Virus record (IMG/VR): IMGVR_UViG_3300006802_000271
Coordinates: 1-34,489 of that record
DNA length: 34,489 nt
Reading direction: 5' to 3' (one strand)
DNA from: a virus
In this document: positions 6,945 to 13,136 of the stretch, in pieces
Layout: each line of letters opens with the position of its first letter
Numbering within the stretch: the stretch's first letter is position 1
Notes under the pieces: generated by a model
Database searches by the model: none
Told to the model about the DNA's origin: nothing
Seen by the model: only the letters and a program-made list of their open reading frames with translations
Program-made: the position numbers and the translations under genes

Positions 6945-7579
6945 TGTATAGTCCTTTCTATAATTTCATTTACTTGATCCCAGGTTGGGTCATCCCATAG
7001 CCCTTTGATTTTTTTGATTCTTTCGGCAGCCTCTGTGTTGATACCTTTTAGCTGCTCAAACATTCTTTTCTTCTCTTGCACACTCCATACTTTGTTAACC
7101 TCTGGCTTTCTTTGAGCCACTTTCTGGGGTGCGGTTGTACGTGGTTTACTTGCTTCTTTATCTGAATCCTCACCAGTTTCAAGCATAAAAGTTTTAAGCA
7201 AGGCATACTTAAACATATAGCTAATGGCTTTACCTGGTGATTTATCGCCTGAGTCAAGACCGTAGCCGATAGCCTCAACAGTCAAGACATCCATTGGGTC
7301 ATCGATGTTGCAGAACTTGACGGCACCTTTTATTTTTGTCCTGGTTTCTCGCCGTTTGCCGAATTTGTTTTCAAATTCTAGCTCATCATCCTCAACCTGA
7401 ATGTGCTCAATAAAGCAAACAACACCATGCTTAACCATGGCATCCCGCACTTTCGCAGTCACTGCATCATGACTAACAGCTTTATAGCTGCCCTTGCCCA
7501 TGCTAACGCTAGTGTCTTTTTGCACATAGTGCACATCAGCCATGACTGCATGTATTCTCTGTAACAAGTTTCTTTTCAT
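6941..7579 (-). CDS. erf: ERF-family single-strand annealing recombinase
   Basis: A 212-residue protein with the family signature GYGLDSGDKSPGKAISYMFK (about residues 105-124) followed by YALLKTF and an acidic GEDSD. The second half is a Lys- and Pro-rich linker and a C-terminal helical part. ERF proteins (type member in phage P22) anneal complementary single strands and, with an exonuclease and SSB, recircularise or recombine phage DNA. A strong GGAGGTGA ribosome site lies within the end of the nuclease gene. The length agrees with P22 Erf (about 204). Confidence 0.9.
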   Translation of the reverse strand: MKRNLLQRIHAVMADVHYVQKDTSVSMGKGSYKAVSHDAVTAKVRDAMVKHGVVCFIEHIQVEDDELEFENKFGKRRETRTKIKGAVKFCNIDDPMDVLTVEAIGYGLDSGDKSPGKAISYMFKYALLKTFMLETGEDSDKEASKPRTTAPQKVAQRKPEVNKVWSVQEKKRMFEQLKGINTEAAERIKKIKGLWDDPTWDQVNEIIERTIQ

Positions 7580-8436
7580 AATCTCACCTCCAAAATTCCA
7601 TCATTACCAAGACCTGGGTACTGGTTGTTTCTATTTGCGTAATCAATCGCAAGCATTAGTGCTTTATATTCTGCCTCTGTGTTTCTTCGAGTGCTCTCAT
7701 CAAGTACAGTGAGTCTTGTAGTAAAAGGTGGGCTTTTCTCACACCAGCCCAGCGCGAAAGCTTCGGACATATAAGGGACACAAGCCCTAACACCTGCCAC
7801 ATAATGCGCCTCTTGCAAATCATAGCGAAAGTTTTTATACCCATAAAATATATCCTTACTGGTTATCGGTTTAGCCGTTGTTTTAAGGTCTAAAATCCCA
7901 TGCTCGAGGCTGAGCAAATCAACTTTGCTTTTACATTGCATGTTGGATGTAGGGCACACCCAAAACATAGCAACCTCTGTGTAGTGCTCACCTGCTGTGT
8001 AATCTTGCCAATAATCGGACTCATAAATATTTTTAGCCATTTGCTCAATCTTATACATATCGAGCTCATCAAGTATGTGTTTATCTTTGTTTTCGAGCTT
8101 CCAGGCTCTGCCTTCTTTAGTTCTTAAATCAAGTTTGGGCTTAGCGATAAAACTCTTATTAAACTCATCTTTATCAAGCATGTAGGCGTGAAATGCTGAC
8201 CCAAATGCAAAATAGTCTGGCCGCCATGTTAGTGGCATACTTTCGTCCGGGTGCGCTACTGCATTATAATGAGCTAAAGATATTGCTGCAGCCTTGATAG
8301 ATGTTGAGTTTACACCTGCTTTAAAAGCGTGGTAGTCATCATCATTAACCTTAAACACACCTTCAACGGGCCCATACTCATGAATCTGCTCAAGCTCTTC
8401 CAATGTCTTACTTTCAATTTTCACATGACTCTCCAT
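7576..8436 (-). CDS. RecE/exonuclease VIII-like PD-(D/E)XK nuclease
   Basis: A 286-residue nuclease. GSAFH (79-83) begins the conserved region. The core shows Asp173 in KVDLL, then ILDLKTT (Asp183, Lys185: the D-x-K of PD-(D/E)XK) and QEAHY (Gln208, Tyr212), the motif IV of RecB/RecE-type nucleases. It would resect double-stranded ends 5' to 3' to give ERF its substrate. Start: ATG 8436 is used; an alternative GTG at 8424, four codons in, has a better ribosome site (GGAGAG). First gene of the leftward recombination run. Confidence 0.88.
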   Translation of the reverse strand: MESHVKIESKTLEELEQIHEYGPVEGVFKVNDDDYHAFKAGVNSTSIKAAAISLAHYNAVAHPDESMPLTWRPDYFAFGSAFHAYMLDKDEFNKSFIAKPKLDLRTKEGRAWKLENKDKHILDELDMYKIEQMAKNIYESDYWQDYTAGEHYTEVAMFWVCPTSNMQCKSKVDLLSLEHGILDLKTTAKPITSKDIFYGYKNFRYDLQEAHYVAGVRACVPYMSEAFALGWCEKSPPFTTRLTVLDESTRRNTEAEYKALMLAIDYANRNNQYPGLGNDGILEVRL

Positions 8437-8481
8437 GGTTGTGAGGAACCTAGTATTACTAGATATTACTTGAGGTGGTCA
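8437..8481. promoter_or_regulatory. 45-base divergent intergenic region with operator-like palindrome
   Basis: This gap drives RecE leftward and the endolysin rightward. It holds CTAGT-ATT-ACTAG (8450-8462), a perfect palindrome, and a repeated TATTACT. A rightward pair TTGTGA (8439-8444) / GATATT (8462-8467) with a 17-base spacer is plausible but only 4/6 at each box. GGTCAA at 8477-8482 reads TTGACC leftward. The boxes overlap the palindrome, as an operator would. Confidence 0.4.
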
Positions 8482-8952
8482 ATGGTAAAAATGATAAAAT
8501 CTGAAAATCTCTTATATCCAAGATTCTTGGAGAAACTAAAAGACGTTCAAAAAGAGTTTAATGAACAAACTGGACACCGTATATTGATACACGAGACATA
8601 TCGGCTACCTGAGCGGCAGCAGTGGCTTTACGAGCTGGGTAGAACCAGAAAGGGAAGAGTTGTGACCAACACCCTTGCCAGCACACACTTTCTGGGCCTT
8701 AGTTGTGACTTTGTTGGTGACATTAGCCCGGCCCCAGGCATCCAAGGGCCTTATGACATTGACTGGAATAAGCTTGGTGCAATTGTGCTTAGTAAAGGTT
8801 TAGTTTGGGGTGGTAACTTCAAGAGCCGCGACATGGTGTACGTTGAAATGAGGGGCCCATATACGGTAAAAGATCTTTTTGAAATGGTTGAGCAGCATGG
8901 TATTTTATACCTTTGGAATAAGCTAGAGGGTTATTATGGACAAGGTACCTAG
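8482..8952 (+). CDS. M15-family peptidoglycan endopeptidase (endolysin-like)
   Basis: A 156-residue protein with the peptidase M15 layout. ETYRLPERQQWLYELGRT corresponds to the usual 'R-t-x-x-x-Q-x-x-L-y' helix. STHFLGLSCDF supplies His69 and Asp76 (the S-x-H-x-x-G-x-x-x-D zinc site), and WGGNFKSRDMVYVEM is the terminal block. In M15 enzymes that last block normally has D-x-x-H-x-E with the third zinc ligand; here the position is Tyr120, while Glu122 is kept. It is probably the phage lysin, cutting peptide cross-links, with no signal peptide. The start ATG 8482 has GAGG at 8472-8475. It overlaps the next gene by 17 bases. Confidence 0.8.
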   Translation: MVKMIKSENLLYPRFLEKLKDVQKEFNEQTGHRILIHETYRLPERQQWLYELGRTRKGRVVTNTLASTHFLGLSCDFVGDISPAPGIQGPYDIDWNKLGAIVLSKGLVWGGNFKSRDMVYVEMRGPYTVKDLFEMVEQHGILYLWNKLEGYYGQGT

Positions 8953-9343
8953 TTTTGAAATCTTTATACCAATTTTACCAGTGCCTAAAGCTCATCGGCG
9001 TTATGGTAAAAGAATTGTACTAACTGATTCTTGCCGTGACTATCAACGCCAAGTGACCGAGTTTTTAGAAAAGCATAAAATAGATACTTTAGACGGTTAC
9101 ATTTGGGCTGATTACACTTTTTATTTAAAGCGCCCAAGCTCTTCCAAAATGGATTACCCAGCGCGTAAGCCAGACCACGATAACTTGGTTAAAAGTTTGC
9201 AGGATTGTTTAGAGAGGGCAGCTATCATCAAGAATGATAGCCGCATTGTGGTATGTACAACCAGGAAAGTGTTTGTGTGCGGAAAGGGATCGGATGGCGT
9301 TATTTCAGTTGGTACGAAAGTCCAACTGGGATTACTTGCATAA
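8936..9343 (+). CDS. rusA: RusA-family Holliday-junction resolvase
   Basis: A 135-residue protein with the RusA design: a PVPKAHRR basic stretch near the N-terminus, then KPDHDNLVK (Asp80, Asp82) and KNDSRIV (Asp101), matching the three acidic catalytic residues of E. coli RusA (D70, D72, D91). RusA dimers cut four-way junctions. Together with ERF, RecE-like nuclease and SSB this completes a phage recombination kit, probably to resolve concatemers before packaging. Its 3' end overlaps the convergent gene at 9300 by 44 bases. Confidence 0.9.
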   Translation: MDKVPSFEIFIPILPVPKAHRRYGKRIVLTDSCRDYQRQVTEFLEKHKIDTLDGYIWADYTFYLKRPSSSKMDYPARKPDHDNLVKSLQDCLERAAIIKNDSRIVVCTTRKVFVCGKGSDGVISVGTKVQLGLLA

Positions 9344-9599
9344 CTTCAATGTTAGGATGTTCTTTATACCTTTTTTTTCTCATAGGTCTACCTAAAATCA
9401 CCACCACATTATTAATTTTTTGCAGGCTTAAGATGAAATTACATACACTGCTGTGACTGACCATAACAAAGGGCTCATTATCAAATAGGCGTATACCGTC
9501 AAAAACTTTGAGGTTCTTTTTTCTTGTTCTACGCCATTTAACAATTGCGATACCGCAACCATCCTCTAAGCCCCATAGCCTAGATTCTCTGCCAGTCAT
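9300..9599 (-). CDS. Unknown 99-residue protein
   Basis: Ends a chain of five overlapping leftward genes; its ATG overlaps the previous stop (ATGA). The product is basic at the start (VKWRRTRKKN) and in the middle (GRPMRKKRYKEH), with hydrophobic strands such as NNVVVILGRP. No known domain was recognised. The last 44 bases lie under the end of rusA, so one of the two 3' ends is free to vary only with the other. The gene is supported mainly by coupling and by the frame staying open outside rusA. Confidence 0.55.
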   Translation of the reverse strand: MTGRESRLWGLEDGCGIAIVKWRRTRKKNLKVFDGIRLFDNEPFVMVSHSSVCNFILSLQKINNVVVILGRPMRKKRYKEHPNIEVMQVIPVGLSYQLK

Positions 9600-10003
9600 C
9601 GGTATTTGTGGGTATCAAGGTGTTTTAATATATTCTCGTATCGCTTGGCAGATTTCTTGGCTTGCGTTAGTGACTTTATTTTTTCTGCAGTGGCTTTTAA
9701 ATAGTCTTGCTGTGCTTGCATCCAAAAAAATGCACTTTCGTTTTCCGAGTTTTGATTTTGGCTTTGGCTCGGGGCCCCTTGCACCCATGGTATCTCCCAG
9801 TCAGTGATGACGCCACCGAGTGCTTTTTTAAAAGCGTGGAGCGTCTTGAAGTTTTCAGAAAACTTAGTATCACTTTTACAGCATCGCCGCAATGTTTTGA
9901 TGTGCTCAATCTCTGTTTTGCTGTAGCACACCAGGCTCTCATGTTTCTCACCGATCCAAACAAATTCATCTATCAACTCACTGTAATACTTCAATGCAGC
10001 CAC
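9596..10003 (-). CDS. Unknown helical protein
   Basis: A 135-residue protein in the leftward chain. The N-terminal half has ELIDEFVWIGEKHESLV and a small Cys-rich patch (RRCCKSD). The middle contains a Gln/Asn/Ser-rich linker (about 78-88), and the C-terminal third is a long basic helix (DYLKATAEKIKSLTQAKK). No domain is recognised. It overlaps the genes on both sides by 4 and 13 bases. Confidence 0.6.
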   Translation of the reverse strand: MAALKYYSELIDEFVWIGEKHESLVCYSKTEIEHIKTLRRCCKSDTKFSENFKTLHAFKKALGGVITDWEIPWVQGAPSQSQNQNSENESAFFWMQAQQDYLKATAEKIKSLTQAKKSAKRYENILKHLDTHKYR

Positions 10004-10287
10004 ACCTCTTGATTTTCTTCATGGGCCTCAAGCAATATGACAGTCATGCAATACTTACAAGTAAGTTTTGAAATATCTCGTGTTATTATGTGATTAGGGT
10101 AATACCCAGTTTTGCACAGCAGCCCTACACCATTCTCATCTGAGTATTTATAGTGTATCTCGTTTGTGCTTGGCTCGTGTGCTGGGTAGTCTTTTCTTGA
10201 ATCTGGTATATCTGGCCGCGCGATTAATAACGAATATTTTTGTAAGGTTTTCAAACAGGCAGCAGATACTTTCTTCTTGCTTTTCAT
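9991..10287 (-). CDS. Small protein with a CxxC pair, overprinting the metallopeptidase end
   Basis: 98 residues. The C-terminal third, LLCKTGYYPNHIITRDISKL followed by TCKYC, resembles small phage zinc-knuckle proteins. The N-terminal 47 residues are encoded by DNA that also encodes the end of the metallopeptidase in another frame (140-base overlap). ATG 10287 has AGGA about ten bases upstream on the minus strand. A later non-ATG start that avoids the overlap cannot be excluded. Function unknown; metal or nucleic-acid binding is a guess. Confidence 0.55.
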   Translation of the reverse strand: MKSKKKVSAACLKTLQKYSLLIARPDIPDSRKDYPAHEPSTNEIHYKYSDENGVGLLCKTGYYPNHIITRDISKLTCKYCMTVILLEAHEENQEVWLH

Positions 10288-10516
10288 TGATTGTTTGTCC
10301 TAACCCCGAATAATAAAAAAAAGCGTGACAAATCTCATGCACCAGCGTCATGTACATTTGTTCTGGCCTTTCTATTCGGATTATTATTTTGTTTTCATCA
10401 GGTATAAAAAGACCATGCAAATACTCGCCGTCATGCGATGGTATTTCTTTTTGGTATTTAACTTTAACCCATGTACCGAGAGTGTTAACAGATGTTGGCA
10501 GTGTTAAGTCATCCAT
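10148..10516 (-). CDS. HExxH metallopeptidase-like protein (ImmA/IrrE- or SprT-like)
   Basis: 122 residues with TLVHEICHAFFYY: His60, Glu61 and His64 form the zinc-binding HExxH helix. A following helix EKQEESICCLFE supplies a candidate third ligand (Glu81 or Glu82). This small gluzincin layout is like the ImmA/IrrE peptidases, which cleave phage or ICE repressors, and the SprT group. The region after about residue 90 is Arg/Lys rich and shares its DNA with the next gene. No repressor target is visible in the genome, so it could act on a host or resident-prophage regulator; this is an inference. It overlaps the metallophosphoesterase by 13 bases. Confidence 0.65.
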   Translation of the reverse strand: MDDLTLPTSVNTLGTWVKVKYQKEIPSHDGEYLHGLFIPDENKIIIRIERPEQMYMTLVHEICHAFFYYSGLGQTINEKQEESICCLFENLTKIFVINRAARYTRFKKRLPSTRAKHKRDTL

Positions 10517-11202
10517 GTTTTACCCTCTACAAGTGAAATGAATCTCGGCCCAAATTCATCGACGATAGCGAATCCATTCATGAAGTTTGAAAACTTTCTT
10601 TGTGCGGTGTAGCTCAGTGGTACGCTCGAAAGGTCTGCCATTGTTGCAGCGTTTATCTCCCAAATAACTGAGTCTTTGATGCGCCTAAAAACACATGAGC
10701 CTTTATGGGTGTGCCCAAACGCTGTGTTTTTCATGTTGTAATTCATGTGAGTACCAGGCCTTGAATAGTGCCCATGAATAAAAACGATATCTTTTAAAAT
10801 AAGCTCATCTGCTTGCGAGCTCTGTGTTGCTACGCCGTCAAACTCCCAAAGGTGAGCCATATCGATTGTCTCGTACAACTCGGGCAGCTTAGCCATTACC
10901 TGCTTTTTTAATCTTTCGTCATGGTTGCCAATGAGTTGGTAGCATTTTGCTTTAGGGTACAAGTCCTGCAGCTTATCCCACATTTCTTGAGCACACACTC
11001 GGGCCTTTCGGATTTCCTCAGCTGGCTTATCGATATTAAGACTGCGAGGGTAGCGAGATAAGTTGTAAAAATCATAAAGGTCACCTACCTGCACTATATG
11101 GGTAAATTCTGGCAGTTTTTTGATTGCTCTGAAAAAACCGCGAAAAGACTTTTTACAGTGATAGGGGAAGTGAGTATCCCCAATAATAAGTATATTTAGC
11201 AT
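10504..11202 (-). CDS. Calcineurin-like metallophosphoesterase
   Basis: A 232-residue enzyme with all metal-binding blocks in order: GDTHFPYH (Asp9, His11), VGDLYDF (Asp41), GNHDER, FIHGHYS and FGHTHKG. The family hydrolyses phosphomono- or diesters using two metals; phage members include lambda-type protein phosphatases and nucleases, and the substrate here is not readable from sequence. First gene of the leftward chain. There is no Shine-Dalgarno sequence. The -10 TATAAT at 11209-11214 would place the transcription start on or next to the ATG, so the message may be leaderless. Confidence 0.88.
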   Translation of the reverse strand: MLNILIIGDTHFPYHCKKSFRGFFRAIKKLPEFTHIVQVGDLYDFYNLSRYPRSLNIDKPAEEIRKARVCAQEMWDKLQDLYPKAKCYQLIGNHDERLKKQVMAKLPELYETIDMAHLWEFDGVATQSSQADELILKDIVFIHGHYSRPGTHMNYNMKNTAFGHTHKGSCVFRRIKDSVIWEINAATMADLSSVPLSYTAQRKFSNFMNGFAIVDEFGPRFISLVEGKTWMT

Positions 11203-11208
11203 AACAAT

Positions 11209-11214
11209 ATTATA
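11209..11214 (-). promoter_or_regulatory. Leftward -10 box implying a leaderless message
   Basis: On the minus strand TATAAT ends seven bases before the ATG at 11202. The -35 region (AAACAT at 17 bases) is poor. If used, transcription starts at the A of the start codon, consistent with the absence of a ribosome site. Confidence 0.45.
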
Positions 11215-11306
11215 TCAGTTTATGTGGCCGGATGTTTTGGTGCTTTGAGATCAACTAAAGTTACCCGCCAAAGACCCGATAAGGGTAAAAACAAGCGAGG
11301 TGACCC

Positions 11307-11396
11307 ATGTTTGCAGTTATATCGGTAGTCTTTTTGGTGATTTACGCGATAAAAAAAGCCCCAGGCGAGTGCCCAGGGCCAAAAACAAAGGAATAA
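11307..11396 (+). CDS. 29-residue predicted membrane peptide
   Basis: ATG 11307 is preceded by GAGGTG with about five bases of spacing. The peptide starts MFAVISVVFLVIYAIKK, a short hydrophobic span followed by two lysines, and ends APGECPGPKTKE. The size and layout fit a small toxin-like, holin-like or regulatory membrane peptide. The end of the frame coincides with a hairpin that is a terminator on the opposite strand. Because a peptide this short could arise by chance, support rests on the ribosome site and the membrane pattern. Confidence 0.4.
   Translation: MFAVISVVFLVIYAIKKAPGECPGPKTKE
11351..11379 (-). terminator. Leftward rho-independent terminator
   Basis: Read on the minus strand, GCCCTGGGC (11379-11371), loop ACTC, GCCTGGGGC (11366-11358), then seven Ts (11357-11351). 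The nine-pair stem contains two G-U pairs on this strand; on the plus strand the same positions are A-C mismatches and there is no T tract. It is therefore strand-specific and stops transcription coming from the right before the leftward operon. Confidence 0.8.
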
Positions 11397-11474
11397 GGTG
11401 AATAAAATCAACTTGTGAAAGTTTTATGCTAAAATGTAGAAAATATCAACAAATTTATCACCACTTAAAAGCCT

Positions 11475-11492
11475 GATATCTATACAGATATC
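11475..11492. promoter_or_regulatory. 18-base palindrome, operator candidate
   Basis: GATATCT-ATAC-AGATATC is a perfect seven-base inverted repeat with a four-base spacer, 44 bases upstream of a strong -35. The hexamer AGCCTG recurs nearby at 11470, 11501 and 11567, and AGCCT/AGGCT forms a second small dyad at 11501-11516. The cluster looks like a binding region for a phage regulator. Confidence 0.5.
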
Positions 11493-11535
11493 CTGAAAAC
11501 AGCCTGCCCCAAGGCTTCGATGGATTATAAACCTG

Positions 11536-11565
11536 TTGACAACTATTTGGTGCTTACCCTATAAG
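11536..11565 (+). promoter_or_regulatory. Strong rightward sigma70-type promoter
   Basis: TTGACA (11536-11541, perfect) and TATAAG (11560-11565, five of six) with an 18-base spacer. Transcription would start near 11572 and give a leader of about 45 bases before the ATG at 11617. Confidence 0.75.
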
Positions 11566-11616
11566 CAGCCTGCTAGTGATTAATTTCTAGCCTCAAAAAC
11601 AGAAAAGGAAAAAACC

Positions 11617-11862
11617 ATGCAAGAGAAATTACTAACAGTAAACAGTTGGGCTAAAGATGTAGGATTGAGCTTAGGCAGACACATGACTGGGGAGGTTGGA
11701 AAGATTGCCACAGGATTGGCACACAGCCGAATGATACCCCTACTTAAAGATATAGACCAACAAGGCACAAAGCGTAATTTGTACCCAAGGCCTATCATTG
11801 AATCAGCTTGGAGCTTGTACACGAGAGATAATTTGAATTGCCCGGAAGTTCTATTTGGATAA
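11617..11862 (+). CDS. Small probable regulatory protein of the control region
   Basis: 81 residues, preceded by AAGGA and driven by the best promoter of the control region. The pattern LTVNSWAKDVGLSLGRHMTG followed by EVGKIATGLA, then a basic KRNLYPRPIIESAW, suggests a compact helical DNA-binding protein; I recall similar short segments in phage antirepressor-like proteins, but no family can be named with confidence. Two tandem hairpins start two bases after the stop. Position, size and promoter strength suggest an early regulator. Confidence 0.65.
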   Translation: MQEKLLTVNSWAKDVGLSLGRHMTGEVGKIATGLAHSRMIPLLKDIDQQGTKRNLYPRPIIESAWSLYTRDNLNCPEVLFG

Positions 11863-11863
11863 C

Positions 11864-11901
11864 TTGCGTCTAAAGACGCAAAACACAACTGACGTTGTGT
11901 T
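11864..11901. other. Two tandem perfect hairpins after the small regulator gene
   Basis: TTGCGTC-TAAA-GACGCAA (11864-11881) is followed without a gap by AACACAAC-TGAC-GTTGTGTT (11882-11901). Stems are seven and eight pairs, loops four bases. No T tract follows on the plus strand, so this is not a standard terminator; an mRNA 3' stabiliser, a protein-binding RNA or an antitermination element are alternatives. Confidence 0.7.
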
Positions 11902-11969
11902 GATAAAGGAATTATTTGCTTAAAAAAGAAAAAACAGAAAAAAAGAAAAAATGGTGAAAACATTTTTTC

Positions 11970-12056
11970 GAGCCCGGTGTGTGCTATAATTATTTAGACG
12001 ATTGATTTGTTTAGTTGATTGACTAAGTGGTTATATCTTATCGCCCTACCGGGCTC
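11970..12056. repeat. Nine-base inverted repeat flanking an extended -10 promoter
   Basis: GAGCCCGGT (11970-11978) and ACCGGGCTC (12048-12056) are exact reverse complements 69 bases apart. Between them lie TGC-TATAAT (-10 at 11985-11990, perfect with extended TGn), a T-rich -35 region of low quality, and repeated TTGATT. The left arm falls upstream of the transcript start, so pairing would act at the DNA level or in a longer transcript. Confidence 0.6.
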
Positions 12057-12061
12057 TATTT

Positions 12062-12091
12062 AATGTAGTTTGGTATTGATACCCTTGTCAA
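12062..12091 (-). promoter_or_regulatory. Weak leftward promoter with a palindromic spacer
   Basis: On the minus strand TTGACA (12091-12086) lies 18 bases from TACATT (12067-12062, four of six). The spacer contains GGTATTGATACC (12072-12083), a perfect palindrome. A transcript from here would run antisense to the small gene at 11617 and meet the leftward terminator at 11351-11379. Confidence 0.35.
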
Positions 12092-12120
12092 GTCAATTAT
12101 GAAAAGGGCTTTGTTATCAA

Positions 12121-12405
12121 ATGACTACAATAATCATAATACTTACCATAACAGTAGCACTGCTAGGTGCATTAACTAGCGTTTTCAAAGCTTACAACCA
12201 GCCAAAGGTTGAGAAGTATCGCAATGAACGCGAGCGAATAGAGATATTAGAAGAAAATAACGAGCACATTAACGAAATGGAAGAGCGAGAGCAGAAAGCT
12301 CGGCTAAGAGCTGAGAAACTTGCCCTTAGGGATAAGAGGCGCGCTGCCAGGCGTGAATCTCTCTATATTTGGAGAAAAAAAACTTTCCCCTGGCTGTTTA
12401 AATAG
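12121..12405 (+). CDS. Small membrane-anchored basic coiled-coil protein
   Basis: 94 residues. The N-terminal membrane anchor (about 3-22, IIIILTITVALLGALTSVF) is followed by a highly charged helix with coiled-coil spacing (EKYRNERERIEILEENNEHI and onwards) and an Arg/Lys-rich end. The layout is like an i-spanin (Rz-type) but also like many small phage anchors. It is the first gene of the rightward packaging region, 131 bases after an extended -10. No good ribosome site is near the ATG. Confidence 0.65.
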   Translation: MTTIIIILTITVALLGALTSVFKAYNQPKVEKYRNERERIEILEENNEHINEMEEREQKARLRAEKLALRDKRRAARRESLYIWRKKTFPWLFK

Positions 12406-12462
12406 GTTATACAAAGTTTAGAGCTTGTATAAAAAATAGAATAATCAAACGGTGATTAATCG

Positions 12463-12858
12463 GTGGGCAGAGAGAAAACACAGTTTAAAAAAGGCAACCC
12501 TGGTGGCCCTGGGAGGCCTCACAGCCCCAAACACATCAAACAGGTAGCAAAGCTTACCCGAGAGCAGGCAAAGCAGCTATTTCTTGAGCTGATGCACAAG
12601 AGCCAAACAGAACTCGAGCAAATTGTTAAGGATAAGAGCAGAACGGTGCTGCAGCTAGCGGTTGCCCGGGTAGCTCTTGACTCAGTTAAAAGCGGTGATA
12701 TTTCAAAAATTGGGTTTATGCTTGACCGCACTATTGGCAAGGTCAAAGAAGAGGTTGAAATCAAGCTACCAAAACCGATGATTGTAGAAAACTTAGAGGG
12801 CTCTGGTGTAATGCTTGGCGCTAAGGATGAGTCGATAGATGCAGAGGTGGTTGAATGA
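12463..12858 (+). CDS. terS: Probable small terminase subunit (DUF5681-like N-terminus)
   Basis: 131 residues. The start, TQFKKGNPGGPGRPHSP, is the Gly/Pro-rich DUF5681-type motif that often opens phage packaging-associated proteins. A helical part follows (KLTREQAKQLFLELM and onwards), then LDRTIGKVKEEVEI and a conserved-looking tail KPMIVENLEGSGVMLGA. Small terminases bind pac or cos DNA and feed the large subunit. It lies 5 kb from terL, which is unusual but known in phages. GTG 12463 is the first start in frame; the ribosome site is weak. The assignment is by motif and context. Confidence 0.65.
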   Translation: MGREKTQFKKGNPGGPGRPHSPKHIKQVAKLTREQAKQLFLELMHKSQTELEQIVKDKSRTVLQLAVARVALDSVKSGDISKIGFMLDRTIGKVKEEVEIKLPKPMIVENLEGSGVMLGAKDESIDAEVVE

Positions 12859-13136
12859 TTGAGGGTGGTATTGCTGGTGTGTTGCAAGAGGTCAACCACA
12901 AGCTACAAGAAAAGGTTGAAGAGCAGAAATTGATTATTGCGAGTATGCAGGCCAGGAATGTTGAGCTTTTAGACAAGGTTTATGAGCTCGAGCTGCTTGT
13001 TTCTCAGAATAGCAGTAGCAAGGTTGCAGCGCTTGAAGAGCGTATAGAGCAGCTGAATCAAAGAACTACAGCGCTTAACAATCGCCTTAGTGCAGCTGAG
13101 GCTTATAGGAGATGGAAACATGAGGCCACACGTTAA
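12855..13136 (+). CDS. Coiled-coil protein of unknown function
   Basis: 93 residues, almost wholly a heptad-type coiled coil (for example LQEVNHKLQEKVEEQKLIIA and LEERIEQLNQRTTALNNRL), with no membrane segment or signal peptide. It starts on an ATGA overlap with the terminase-like gene and overlaps the next start. A partner or oligomerisation factor for its neighbours is likely, but no function can be assigned. Confidence 0.65.
   Translation: MIEGGIAGVLQEVNHKLQEKVEEQKLIIASMQARNVELLDKVYELELLVSQNSSSKVAALEERIEQLNQRTTALNNRLSAAEAYRRWKHEATR

Noticed and set aside
11220-11411. Leftward 63-residue hydrophobic frame
   Set aside because: It is the complement of the small rightward peptide and of the terminator stem; there is no ribosome site and its content mirrors those elements.
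11580-11963. Leftward 127-residue frame over the small regulator gene
   Set aside because: It shadows the rightward gene and both hairpins. The Phe-rich start comes from an A-rich tract, and the rightward gene has promoter and ribosome site.
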